This document shows positions 51,282 to 60,731 of a stretch of DNA of 64,000 bases, in pieces. The notes beneath the pieces are model-generated. The model saw only the letters and a list, made by a program, of their open reading frames with translations. It was not told where the DNA came from and did no database searches. The stretch lies in contig CAJUKB010000006.1 in NCBI GenBank assembly GCA_910587325.1, positions 1 to 64,000 on the forward strand, read 5' to 3'. Position 1 is the stretch's first letter, and the number at the start of each line of letters is the position of its first letter. The stretch is from an uncultured Bacilli bacterium (GTDB lineage Bacteria; Bacillota_I; Bacilli_A; RF39; UBA660). Made by a program: the position numbers and the translations under genes.

Positions 51282-53132
51282 TTATTTATTATTTTTATCA
51301 ATTTTAATAGTAATATGATAGATATCTTCTAAATCCGCTTCTTCGCATTCTACTACAAATCCACGTCTTTCTAAGTCAACTATTGTATCTCTTACTACAT
51401 TAATTGCTGTTTTTAAATCACGTCCAGCTAGTTCTTCTTGTCTTTGTTGATAATCAGGTTCTAAAGTAACAATACTATCAAGAGGGTCTACTAAAGGTTC
51501 TTCGATAACAGGTTCTACTTCTTCTATAGTGTTGTTGATAATTGGAGTTTCAACAGGAGTACTTGCTTCTTCATCATCTTCATCACTATTAAAGAATATA
51601 GATTTAAAAGGTTTTAACTCTTCAGTTGTTGGTTCTTCCACAATTTGGTCGTTAGTTATTTCTACAATCGGTTCTTCTATAATAGAAGTATTTAAACTTT
51701 CTTCTTGTGGTGCTACTACTAGATTTGGTTCTGTAGCTTGTTCTTCAATAACAATAGGAGTTTCTGTAGAAATTGGTTCTATAATTGGGGATGTTACTTC
51801 TTGATTTTCTTCTATTACAGGAACATTATTCTCTTCTTTTTTTGGTTCTTCCATATAAATTGGTTCAATTAAAGATTCTAAAGAAATTTCTTCATTTACA
51901 TTTTCAACTGGTGTAGTTTCTTCTATAGAAGTTGTTTTTTCATCTAGTGTACTTTCTTTTTCTGCTTCTACTTGCGGTTGTTCTAGAGTAGTTGGAATTA
52001 CAGATTCTAAAATGGTAGAAGTTTTTTCTTGTGGTTCGACGATTTGTTCTGTTAAATTTGTTTCTTTTACTTCGGGATTCAATTCTTCTAGTAATTCTAT
52101 AGTATCAAAATCATTGTTTGTTTCTTCTACAATAGGTTTTACTTCTTCTATAATAGGAATTTCTGTCATGTTTTCTAAAGAAGGAGTAGTTGATTGTTCT
52201 TCTTTTTGGCTTTCCATTTCTTTTGATTCATTTGTACTTTCTTCAATACTTGGTTCTAGAATAGGAGTAGAAGTGAAAGTATTTAAGATTTCCTCCGGCT
52301 CTATAACACTCATATTGGCTTGTTCATCTTCTAAAAAGTTAAAGAATTTATTAGGAGATTTTACAGGTTCTTTTGTTTCTTCTAGTGGTATTCCACCTTC
52401 AGGTATTAACATACTAGCAACATCATGAGGAGCACGTTCTACATGAATATCTTCTGCGTGTGTTACAATTTCATCTAAATTTGGATTGATGTTTACAAGA
52501 GGAATTCCTTCTTCTTCCTCTCCACCATTTTCTTGTAGTTTTTTAAGTTCTAAATCAAGTTGTCTTACGGTTAATCTTTCTTCCATAACACGTTTTAACC
52601 ATTTCTTTTGGTCTTCATGAGATTCTAAAGTAAGAAGTGCTCTTGCATGTCTTTCACTAATTTTTTCGTTTAATAATGCTTCTTGTACTTCTTCATCTAA
52701 ATTTAAAAGACGAAGTTTATTGGCAATAGAACTTTGAGAAACTCCCATTTTATTTGCAAGTTGTTCTTGCGTTAAATAGCCTCTATCTAATAAATTTTTA
52801 TAAGATTTTGCTTCTTCTATTGCGGTTAAATTTCTTCTTTGAATATTTTCCACTAGAGCCACCTCTGCACTTTTATTATCATCAATATCGGAGATGATTA
52901 CCGGCACTTTTGCAAGTCCTGCCATAGTAGATGCTTTGTATCTTCTCTCACCTGCAATAATTTCGTATTTATCTCCTAATTGTCTTACTACAAGGGGTTG
53001 AATAATCCCATGTTGTTTAATTGATTCTGCAAGTTCATTGATTCCTTCTTCATTGAATGCAAGTCGTGGTTGAAAACGATTGGGAATAATATCCTCAATC
53101 GGTACTTCTAGAATATTTTTATCGATATTCAT
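51282..53132 (-). CDS. ParB/Noc-family protein with long acidic disordered insert
   Basis: About 616 aa from ATG 53132, more than twice the usual ParB/Noc length. The N-terminal ParB domain has GERRYKASTMAGLAKVPVII and NIQRRNLTAIEEA, and the HTH LTQEQLANKMGVSQSSIANKLRLL. A Glu/Thr/Pro/Ile-rich, presumably disordered region (about 200-560) separates it from a C-terminal dimerisation segment (GRDLKTAINVVRDTIVDLERRGF). It follows rsmG as noc does in Bacillus. No soj/parA gene is next to it in this window, which favours a Noc-like or ParA-independent role. Confidence 0.85.
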   Translation of the reverse strand: MNIDKNILEVPIEDIIPNRFQPRLAFNEEGINELAESIKQHGIIQPLVVRQLGDKYEIIAGERRYKASTMAGLAKVPVIISDIDDNKSAEVALVENIQRRNLTAIEEAKSYKNLLDRGYLTQEQLANKMGVSQSSIANKLRLLNLDEEVQEALLNEKISERHARALLTLESHEDQKKWLKRVMEERLTVRQLDLELKKLQENGGEEEEGIPLVNINPNLDEIVTHAEDIHVERAPHDVASMLIPEGGIPLEETKEPVKSPNKFFNFLEDEQANMSVIEPEEILNTFTSTPILEPSIEESTNESKEMESQKEEQSTTPSLENMTEIPIIEEVKPIVEETNNDFDTIELLEELNPEVKETNLTEQIVEPQEKTSTILESVIPTTLEQPQVEAEKESTLDEKTTSIEETTPVENVNEEISLESLIEPIYMEEPKKEENNVPVIEENQEVTSPIIEPISTETPIVIEEQATEPNLVVAPQEESLNTSIIEEPIVEITNDQIVEEPTTEELKPFKSIFFNSDEDDEEASTPVETPIINNTIEEVEPVIEEPLVDPLDSIVTLEPDYQQRQEELAGRDLKTAINVVRDTIVDLERRGFVVECEEADLEDIYHITIKIDKNNK

Positions 53133-53167
53133 ACTAATCAGCCCCTTTAGCCTATTATTACTATACA

Positions 53168-53890
53168 TTATTTGTTTTCATTTTTCAATGGTTTCTTACA
53201 AATTTTGTCATAACTTCGTGGATAAATTTCACTCGTTGTAGCAAAATGTTCTACTTCTAAAATTGTTCTTTTGCTGTTTTCTATTGGTAAACAAAATGCA
53301 ATCGTTTTTATGAGTTTTCCATTTAATACTTGGAGAGCTTCTAAAAATAAAGGCATCTCTTCTTGAACGTTTGCTTTTAAAGGGATAAACTTTCCACCAA
53401 TTTTTAAAGCAGGTAGAGACATTTCTGCTAAAATCCTTAACTCTGCAACAGCACGTGAAGTAACAATATCAAATTCTTCTTTATGAATACGCACATATTC
53501 TTCTGCTCGAGCATGGATAATTTCTATGTTATTTAAATTTAATTTTTCTTTTAAAAACTTTAAAAAAGTGGTTTTTTTATTATTCGAGTCGAGTAAAGTA
53601 AAATAACTATCCTTATTTAGTATGGCAAGAACCATGCCAGGAAATCCTGCTCCTGTTCCAATATCTAAAACTTTCATATTCTTATTTATATATTGATTCA
53701 TTGTTAGCGAATCATAAAAGTGTTTTAAATAGATACCACTTTCTTCTTTGATTGACGTAAGGTTTGTATGGGTATTGTATTCTATTAAAAATTCTTTATA
53801 GATTTCTAATTGGTTTATTTGTTCTTCTGTGAGTGTAATATTTATTTTTGCTAACTCACTTATAAATTGTTCTTTATTCATTTTTTCCAT
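53168..53890 (-). CDS. rsmG: 16S rRNA (guanine527-N7)-methyltransferase
   Basis: 240 aa. The SAM-binding motif is VLDIGTGAGFPGMVLAI, and a later DIVTSRAVAELRILAEMSLPALKIGGKFIPLK matches the family. It methylates G527 of 16S rRNA. Its start overlaps the mnmG stop by 17 bp and it lies in the conserved order mnmE, mnmG, rsmG, parB/noc. Confidence 0.95.
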   Translation of the reverse strand: MEKMNKEQFISELAKINITLTEEQINQLEIYKEFLIEYNTHTNLTSIKEESGIYLKHFYDSLTMNQYINKNMKVLDIGTGAGFPGMVLAILNKDSYFTLLDSNNKKTTFLKFLKEKLNLNNIEIIHARAEEYVRIHKEEFDIVTSRAVAELRILAEMSLPALKIGGKFIPLKANVQEEMPLFLEALQVLNGKLIKTIAFCLPIENSKRTILEVEHFATTSEIYPRSYDKICKKPLKNENK

Positions 53891-55739
53891 ATTCCTTTTT
53901 TAAGTAAATCGCAAGTATGGAAATATCTGCAGGATTTACACCACTAATTCTTGATGCTTGTCCAATAGATAGAGGGCGAATGGTTTCTAATTTTTGTCTT
54001 GCTTCACTTGCTAAGTTTTTTACATTTTTATAATCGATGTCTTTTGGAATTTGTTTTTCTTCTAGTTTTAACATTCTTTCAATTTCTTTTTCGGTCTTTT
54101 TAATATATCCTTCATATTTAATATCAATACTGACTATTTCTTTTATATCCAATGAAAAGGGGATAAGGATAAATTCATTTAAAAAATCTAAGGTGATTTC
54201 CGGTCTTTTCAATAATTCGAGAAAATAGGTTTTGTTAATTGGTAAAGAGAAGTTATTTTCTTCAAAAATAGTTTTCACTTCTTCTGTTACTTCTAATTTA
54301 GTATTTTTTAAGAAATTTTTTAATTCTTCTATTTCTTTTAAACGATTTTGATAATTTTTATACATCTCTTCAGTGATAGTCCCTAATTTATGTCCATATT
54401 CACGAAGACGAATATCGGCGTTGTCATGACGTAGAAGAAGCCTGTATTCAGCACGAGAAGTTAACATACGATAGGGCTCATTTGTACCTTTTGTTACTAA
54501 ATCATCAATTAATACTCCTAAGTAAGATTCATTTCTTTTTAAGATAAATGGCTCTTTTTCTTCTAATTTTAGCACTGCATTGATTCCAGCGATTAATCCT
54601 TGCCCTGCGGCTTCTTCATAGCCACTTGTGCCATTAATTTGTCCTGCGGTGAATAAATTTTCTATTACTTTCGTTTCAAGAGATGGTTTTAGTTGGAGTG
54701 GATCTATTGCATCATATTCGATTGCATAGGCATATTTTGTAATAATAGCCTTTTCAAGTCCTTTTAAACTATGCACCATTTGTTCTTGAACGTCCTCAGG
54801 CATTGAAGTAGAAAAACCTTGGATATACCACTCATCATAAAACATACTTTCTGGTTCTAAGAAAAGTTGATGTCTTTCCTTATCTTTAAAACGAACAATC
54901 TTGTCTTCAATAGAAGGGCAGTATCTTGGACCTACACCTGTAACATATCCACCATACATACTTGATTTATCTAAATTTTCCATAATAATTTGGTGGGTTT
55001 TCTCATTTGTGTAGATAAGATAACATTTTTGTTGTTCTTCTATTTTATATTTTGGTTTATCGTCATGGGAGAAGGTATAGAAAACATTGTCACCATATTC
55101 AGGGGAACATACGGAAAAATCAATGGATTCTGCTTTTATCCTTGGAGGTGTTCCTGTTTTAAGTCTTTGAATAGTAAATCCTAGTTTTTTTAGATTATCA
55201 CTTAAAAAGTTGCTTCTTGCTTCTCCATGTGGACCACCTTCGGTACTTATTGCACCTCTTAAAATATTGCTTTTTAAATAGGTTCCTGTTGTTAGAATAA
55301 GTGCATCACATAAAATTTCTTCGTTATTGGAAGTAACAATTCCTTTTATTTTATTATTCTCTACTAAGATATTTTCTATAGTTGCTTCCATAAAGTTTAA
55401 GTTTTCTGTCTCTTCTAAACGCTTTAACATATTTTTAGGGTAAGTTGTTTTATCTGCTTGGCAACGAAGAGAACGAACAGCAGGACCTTTTTTACTGTTT
55501 AACATCTTGATTTGAAAATGACTTTCATCTGCTACTTTTCCCATCAACCCACCTAATGCGTCAATATCACGAACAATGACACCTTTTGCCGTTCCACCAA
55601 TGGAAGGATTACAAGGCATATCGGCGATATTTTTTTTATTCATGGTAATTAATAGTGTTTTTTTACCCATAAAGGCCGTTATATGTGCGGCTTCACAACC
55701 GGCATGGCCTCCGCCAACAACTATACAATCATATTTCAT
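53874..55739 (-). CDS. mnmG: tRNA uridine-5-carboxymethylaminomethyl modification enzyme MnmG
   Basis: 621 aa, normal length. The FAD-binding motif is VVGGGHAGCEAAHI; the conserved blocks include NPSIGGTAKG, CQADKTTYP, PRYCPSIEDKIVRF and the C-terminal helical domain with RAEYRLLLRHDNADIRL. With MnmE it modifies U34 of several tRNAs. It lies in the origin operon. Confidence 0.97.
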   Translation of the reverse strand: MKYDCIVVGGGHAGCEAAHITAFMGKKTLLITMNKKNIADMPCNPSIGGTAKGVIVRDIDALGGLMGKVADESHFQIKMLNSKKGPAVRSLRCQADKTTYPKNMLKRLEETENLNFMEATIENILVENNKIKGIVTSNNEEILCDALILTTGTYLKSNILRGAISTEGGPHGEARSNFLSDNLKKLGFTIQRLKTGTPPRIKAESIDFSVCSPEYGDNVFYTFSHDDKPKYKIEEQQKCYLIYTNEKTHQIIMENLDKSSMYGGYVTGVGPRYCPSIEDKIVRFKDKERHQLFLEPESMFYDEWYIQGFSTSMPEDVQEQMVHSLKGLEKAIITKYAYAIEYDAIDPLQLKPSLETKVIENLFTAGQINGTSGYEEAAGQGLIAGINAVLKLEEKEPFILKRNESYLGVLIDDLVTKGTNEPYRMLTSRAEYRLLLRHDNADIRLREYGHKLGTITEEMYKNYQNRLKEIEELKNFLKNTKLEVTEEVKTIFEENNFSLPINKTYFLELLKRPEITLDFLNEFILIPFSLDIKEIVSIDIKYEGYIKKTEKEIERMLKLEEKQIPKDIDYKNVKNLASEARQKLETIRPLSIGQASRISGVNPADISILAIYLKKEYGKNE

Positions 55740-55785
55740 TTTTAACCTCCTTATATTTTTTCTTCTATTTTGTATTAAATCTATG

Positions 55786-56406
55786 TTATCTTTTAAATTC
55801 TTTTATTTCGATATCATCACAAGGTGGAAATATAATTTTACTTAACAATAAATTATCATTTGCTTCTATTTCTTTTTCTGTTCGTTTATCAATTTTTATG
55901 TTTAACATTTCCTCAAAATTATTTTCTAAAAAGTAAGAAGCAATATCTTTTGTCCACATTCCTGATTTTTGTAGTTTTTCTACTAATTCTATATATTTTC
56001 TAAATTCTTCCTTTTCATTTGCTCTTTCTTCTCCTTCCACAGGATTCATAGAAATATTTACTATATACTGTGGTAAAAATTCTTCTGTAGGAATTGCATA
56101 TTCTGGAAGAGGAAGGCCCTTTCCTTTATACGTATAAAATCCAAAACCAATATATTTTTCTAAAATTTCTTCTGGGATATTTGCAATCATATATAACATA
56201 TAATTATCATTTTCTTTTTCATAACTACCATCTTTTCCTAAATGAAAATAATATCTAGCAAATTCAGCATATCTAAAAAAATGAATGTAATCCTTATCTT
56301 CTTGATATTTATGTGTATTTATTCTATTATTACTTAATTTTTCATTTTTTTGATTTGTAAATTTATTAATTACTTCTTGCAGTTTAATACAACGATATAC
56401 TCTCAC
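55786..56406 (-). CDS. hypothetical protein inserted between mnmG and mnmE
   Basis: About 206 aa from GTG 56406, chosen because GGAGG lies 8 bases upstream; upstream ATGs overlap mnmE and lack proper spacing. It is soluble, rich in Tyr and Glu (DYIHFFRYAEFARYYFHLGKDG, YIGFGFYTYKGKGLPLPEYAIP) and unrecognised. In most Bacillota mnmE and mnmG are adjacent, so this gene is an insertion in the operon. Confidence 0.6.
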   Translation of the reverse strand: MRVYRCIKLQEVINKFTNQKNEKLSNNRINTHKYQEDKDYIHFFRYAEFARYYFHLGKDGSYEKENDNYMLYMIANIPEEILEKYIGFGFYTYKGKGLPLPEYAIPTEEFLPQYIVNISMNPVEGEERANEKEEFRKYIELVEKLQKSGMWTKDIASYFLENNFEEMLNIKIDKRTEKEIEANDNLLLSKIIFPPCDDIEIKEFKR

Positions 56407-56426
56407 TTGGAAAACCTCCATTTCTC

Positions 56427-57776
56427 CTATTTTCCTAAACAAAAATTCTTAAACAATTTATCAATTAGTTCGTCTTCATATGTTTCTCCAATTAGAATAC
56501 CAAGTTTATCAAAGACATTTCTTAAATGAATTTCTAACATATCTACAGGGATATCACTTTCAATATCTTTTAGTACTTGTTTTATACTATTTAAAGATTC
56601 TGTTACTAGAGTGATTTGTCTCACATTAGAAAGATACGTTAAATCTTTGTCTTCTATTTTATCTAACTCATACATTTCTATTATTTTTTGTTTTAGTTCT
56701 TCAAGGCCATTTAAATCTTTAGTATTTCCTTTAACTATGTTTAAATTGTCTGGTAGTTTTATTTTTTGTTCTAAATCTGTTTTGTTAAGAAAAATTAAAT
56801 TTGTTTTATTTTTTATTTGTTCTAAAAGTTCTAAGTCATCATTTGTTAATTCTTCATTGTTATTTAATACAAGGATAACTAAATCTGCTTTGTCTATAAT
56901 TTTTTTGCTTTTATCTACACCAATTTTTTCTACTACATCTTCAGTTTCTCTTATTCCTGCTGTGTCAATTAAGTTTATTTCAATACCATTTAAGTTCATT
57001 TTAGCTTCAATTATATCTCTTGTTGTTCCCGAAATATCGGTGACAATAGCTTTATCTTCATTCAGTAATGCATTTAAAATACTACTTTTTCCTACATTTG
57101 GTCTTCCGACTAATGCAACATCAATTCCTGATTTAATGATACGTCCAACTTTAGAATTTGAAAGTAATAGTTCTAAGTCTTGTTTCATACTATTTACTTT
57201 TTCTTTTAAAAATTCGTGTGTTACTTCGATTGCATCGTCGTATTCTGGATAGTCAATGTTGACTTCAATGTTGGCAATCACATCTAAAATTTTATCTCGA
57301 ATGTTTCTTACTAGTTCCGTTAGTCTGCCATTCACTCCATTTAGTGCCATTTTTCTTTGGGTTTCACTTTTGGATTCAATTAAATCACTAACACTTTCTG
57401 CTTCAAGTAAACTAATACGTCCATTTAAGAAAGCGCGTTTGGTAAATTCTCCGGGTTCAGCAAGACGTGCTCCACTACTTATTAACAATTCTAAAATACG
57501 ATTTGTAGTTGCAATACTTCCATGGCAGTTAATTTCTACAATATCTTCTGTCGTAAATGTTTTTGGAGATAACATCACCATTACTAAAACTTCGTCGATT
57601 TCTTCATTTCCATCGATGATATAACCATAATGTATCGTATGAGAATTTACTTGGGTTAAATCTTTTCCTTTAAAGATATTGTTTACTAAATTAAGTGCAT
57701 CTTTTCCACTTACTCTTATAATAGAGATTGCTCCTTTACCTAAAGATGTTGATATTGCCACAATTGTATCTTCCAT
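56427..57776 (-). CDS. mnmE: tRNA modification GTPase MnmE
   Basis: 449 aa. N-terminal folate-binding domain, then the GTPase with G1 GRPNVGKSS, G3 DTAGIRE and G4 NKTD, and the C-terminal FCLGK containing the conserved Cys. It partners with MnmG in U34 modification. It follows the usual origin order. Confidence 0.97.
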   Translation of the reverse strand: MEDTIVAISTSLGKGAISIIRVSGKDALNLVNNIFKGKDLTQVNSHTIHYGYIIDGNEEIDEVLVMVMLSPKTFTTEDIVEINCHGSIATTNRILELLISSGARLAEPGEFTKRAFLNGRISLLEAESVSDLIESKSETQRKMALNGVNGRLTELVRNIRDKILDVIANIEVNIDYPEYDDAIEVTHEFLKEKVNSMKQDLELLLSNSKVGRIIKSGIDVALVGRPNVGKSSILNALLNEDKAIVTDISGTTRDIIEAKMNLNGIEINLIDTAGIRETEDVVEKIGVDKSKKIIDKADLVILVLNNNEELTNDDLELLEQIKNKTNLIFLNKTDLEQKIKLPDNLNIVKGNTKDLNGLEELKQKIIEMYELDKIEDKDLTYLSNVRQITLVTESLNSIKQVLKDIESDIPVDMLEIHLRNVFDKLGILIGETYEDELIDKLFKNFCLGK

Positions 57777-57856
57777 AAATACCCTTCCAATCGACTTGTA
57801 TTATAGCATAATTTCCTAAATTCTTGTATAGAATTAGTCTTTATTTCTTTTATAGG

Positions 57857-58738
57857 TTATTTTAAATACATTCCTAAATATCGTCTTTGGCTTTCTTCTT
57901 TTGTTTTATAATAATTGTAAACTTCTTCAAAGGCTGTACAATTTTGATTAAACTGATAAAATTCACATATCTCTTCCCAAGTTGTACTCATCTTTGTTTC
58001 TAATAAAGAAGATAAAAAGTTTGCAAAATAAGAATATTGTTTTATTAAAGTTTTTATATTTCTATCGGTAATTCTTAAGATAACACCTTGTAACTCCAAA
58101 CCACTTTTTTCCTCTATTTTAGGAATACAATTAGAAAAATCATAAAGAGGTGCCAAATCGATATATTTTGTTGTTTCTCTTTCTTCAAATTGTAAATTAG
58201 CACTTTTTCTATCTTTTTGTAACATATAAACATCTAATGCTAACATTTCCAAAATATGTTTTGTTAAAATTTTTCTATTTTCATCACTAACACATAATAA
58301 TTTTAAATTTTCAATATTTTCTACACGAAATGGAGCATAACTTAGATTCGTATAATTCTCATAAATGTCATAATACTGTTTGCCAAAATAATAATGAAAA
58401 CCACTTTGCTTAAAATTTTTAGAAGCAAGGCCAATTTTTTTATTTTTAACTCTTGCTAAAAAATAAGAGACCACTTTCATATTCATTTTATGCGCTAAAA
58501 AACTACCCATTAATTCGTCCATCAAATAAAATGGGTATCCTAAATTCTCCTCTTCTTCCTTAAAATAATACCAACTATTATTCATGAAATACATCATTTT
58601 CATATAGTCGTCTTGTTTTTCTAAATCCACATTATTAGTTCCTAAAATTTCTTTTTTCTCTTCTTTTGAAACAGAATAATCATTGGAAAGTTTTATTATA
58701 GGTGTATTTTCGGTAATTAAATTTTTTAAATATAACAT
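57857..58738 (-). CDS. HipA-like kinase-fold protein
   Basis: A 293-aa protein with MDELMGSFLAHKMNMKVVSYFLARVKNKKIGLASKNF, then a HipA-like catalytic stretch LALDVYMLQKDRKSANLQFE and LAPLYDFSNC, where Asp and Asn resemble the catalytic-loop and metal residues of HipA C-terminal kinases. No HipB-like antitoxin is adjacent. It diverges from the ATPase at 59069. The assignment is from motif spacing only. Confidence 0.5.
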   Translation of the reverse strand: MLYLKNLITENTPIIKLSNDYSVSKEEKKEILGTNNVDLEKQDDYMKMMYFMNNSWYYFKEEEENLGYPFYLMDELMGSFLAHKMNMKVVSYFLARVKNKKIGLASKNFKQSGFHYYFGKQYYDIYENYTNLSYAPFRVENIENLKLLCVSDENRKILTKHILEMLALDVYMLQKDRKSANLQFEERETTKYIDLAPLYDFSNCIPKIEEKSGLELQGVILRITDRNIKTLIKQYSYFANFLSSLLETKMSTTWEEICEFYQFNQNCTAFEEVYNYYKTKEESQRRYLGMYLK

Positions 58739-59068
58739 ACTAGTCCTTCCCCTTTGATTGCATTTATTATATAGAATCTTTTTAAAATAGCAAGAAAAAT
58801 TTGCAATTATTTAAAATAATTTATACCTTATCGGTTATATTCAGATATTTAATATTTATATTTTACACCTTATAAGGTATATTCAACCTTATTTTTGTTT
58901 TCATTTTACCCGAAAGATGTAATATGAAAACAATTGAAATTTATATTTAAGTACAAAAATATAAACAAAAAGAGGCTTTAGAAAAACTTATTAAAGGAAG
59001 AATAAATGTATTAAAATAAATTACTTTATGGTATACTTAAGCTATAATGAAGGAGGGTTTTAGTTGTA
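58739..59068. promoter_or_regulatory. 330-bp intergenic region with palindrome
   Basis: AT-rich divergent region. It contains the palindrome ACCTTATAAGGT near 58867 and related half sites ACCTTAT at about 58826 and ACCTTAT at about 58890, possible operators. A TATAAT lies just upstream of the ribosome site GGAGGG of the downstream gene. A 20-codon remnant (KYKQKEALEKLIKG) is visible near 58960-59020. No gene is supported here. Confidence 0.35.
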
Positions 59069-60091
59069 ATGAAGTACATAAGACCATGTGAAATAATACA
59101 TAATAAAGAATTTTTAAGGGAACCAGTGCATGATACATTTAAAGAAATAAAACGTCTTTCTTCTTCTAAAATTATTTTAAGAGGAGAAGGAACAGGAAGA
59201 AGTACACTTTTAAATTATATGGAATCTAAAAAAGCAAATACAAAACAACCTTTTATTCGTTTAAGTTTTGATTCTGCAGGACTTGGTATTGAAGAGAATG
59301 AAATATTTACAAAAGAATTCTTTGAACATTATTGGGAACTAAAATTTTCAAGAAACTTGCTTGGGTATATCAAAGATTACTATGAAATGACTTATTATAG
59401 CGATTTTATAAAATATAGTGATTTTGTATATAACCATCTTAAACAAACAATTAAATTTATTAATGAATCTTTATATAAAGAAGAACAATATTCTTCTAAA
59501 ATTTTTAGTAAGAAAGAAATTACAGGAGAAGTTTTAGATAAATTTAAAAAAAGTATGAATATTGAATCAGTAGAGCTTGGAATCGATTCTTTTGACTATA
59601 TCAACAATAGTGACGAGTTAACACAAAAAATAGTAAGTACTTATTTTGATTTATTTGATAGAACAATTATTGGAGCGGATGATGAGAGTTTACCACAAGT
59701 ATGGTATAAAACTTATTTTAAAGAGGATAGTGAACTATATACTTTTCAACCCTTTTCTATTGAATATGGTAAAAATATAGAAGTAATTTATAATATTATA
59801 GTGAAGAGAATTGAAGAATATAATAATTCTTTATATGAAGAAAGCAAAAAGAATAATTGTTTTTATAAACCATTTCCATTAGATTGGTTAGATTACGATA
59901 CTTTAAATTTATTAGTAACTAGTACAAATGGAAATATAAGATTGATTTTAGATATTGTAAATGAACTTAATCAATTGTGGGAATTAGATTATATGATAAC
60001 ACAAAGAATGATTGAAAGTTCTATTCAAAATGTAACAAAAAAGCAAGTAACAAGAAAACTTCAATATCCACAACCTAAATTACATTTATAA
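59069..60091 (+). CDS. ORC/Cdc6-like ATPase with degenerate P-loop
   Basis: 340 aa. The P-loop position reads RGEGTGRSTLL, with Arg where Walker A has the first Gly and Arg in place of the key Lys, so ATP binding may be altered or lost. Near the C-terminus, TNGNIRLILDI resembles the sensor-2 helix of Cdc6-type AAA proteins. The middle is acidic and helical. Function is unknown; such proteins occur as accessory genes in gut Bacillota. It ends at the terminator shared with jag. Confidence 0.55.
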   Translation: MKYIRPCEIIHNKEFLREPVHDTFKEIKRLSSSKIILRGEGTGRSTLLNYMESKKANTKQPFIRLSFDSAGLGIEENEIFTKEFFEHYWELKFSRNLLGYIKDYYEMTYYSDFIKYSDFVYNHLKQTIKFINESLYKEEQYSSKIFSKKEITGEVLDKFKKSMNIESVELGIDSFDYINNSDELTQKIVSTYFDLFDRTIIGADDESLPQVWYKTYFKEDSELYTFQPFSIEYGKNIEVIYNIIVKRIEEYNNSLYEESKKNNCFYKPFPLDWLDYDTLNLLVTSTNGNIRLILDIVNELNQLWELDYMITQRMIESSIQNVTKKQVTRKLQYPQPKLHL

Positions 60092-60100
60092 TTTGCATTT

Positions 60101-60135
60101 AAAAACCTACAGGCTTAATTATCTGTAGGCTTTAT
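60101..60135. terminator. bidirectional terminator between ATPase and jag
   Basis: CCTACAG (60106-60112) and CTGTAGG (60123-60129) form a perfect 7-bp stem, with A/T runs on both sides; the loop holds the jag stop codon. Confidence 0.8.
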
Positions 60136-60729
60136 TATAACATGACGATTTGGTTCTTCGCCTTCGCTAATGGTTTTTACTCCTTTAAAATCTGTTAGTA
60201 TGTTATGTACAACTCTTCTTTCAAAGGAATTCATATTTTCTAAAGTGGCTTCGACTTTTGTACTTCTTACTTCTCTTGCAATCTTTTTGGCCATATATTC
60301 TAAATTTTTTATTTTCTTTTCTTTATAGTTTTCCACATCTAATGAAATACTTACATGCACTCCATAGTCATTTTGCACTTTTTGTTTCACTAATGTTTCT
60401 AAAGCTTTTAAAGTTTTTCCATCTTTTCCAATTAAAATTGCGTTATTGTCGGCATACATAGAGATATTCATTTTACGTTCTCTAATAGAACTTTCAAATT
60501 GTACATCTAATCCAAGATTAATAATCACTTCTTTTAAAAATTCTTTCACTTGTTCTACTAAGTTAGTAAATGTTGTTGCTTTTATTTTATAAGTAGAGGA
60601 TTTAAATAACTTTCCGGTAGTTTCTTCCTCTACATGATATACAATTTCATTTTCACTTGCATTTAGTTTTTCACATGCTAGTCTTACAGCTTCTTCTTTA
60701 CTCTTTGCTTCTAATTCTACTTCAAACAT
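60115..60729 (-). CDS. khpB: RNA-binding protein Jag/KhpB
   Basis: 204 aa with the N-terminal Jag domain (FEVELEAKSKEEAVRLACEKLN), a KH domain with the GKDGKTLKALE loop, and the R3H motif RRVVHNILTD with the C-terminal GEEPNRHVII. It binds RNA and affects cell division and wall growth with KhpA in relatives. It lies downstream of yidC as usual. Confidence 0.93.
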   Translation of the reverse strand: MFEVELEAKSKEEAVRLACEKLNASENEIVYHVEEETTGKLFKSSTYKIKATTFTNLVEQVKEFLKEVIINLGLDVQFESSIRERKMNISMYADNNAILIGKDGKTLKALETLVKQKVQNDYGVHVSISLDVENYKEKKIKNLEYMAKKIAREVRSTKVEATLENMNSFERRVVHNILTDFKGVKTISEGEEPNRHVIIKPTDN

Positions 60730-60731
60730 AA

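Noticed and set aside
51529..52428. Long open frames on the plus strand opposite parB/noc
   Set aside because: They mirror the Glu/Thr/Pro-rich repeats of the ParB insert (Ser/Val-rich antisense), lack ribosome sites and have no domain pattern.
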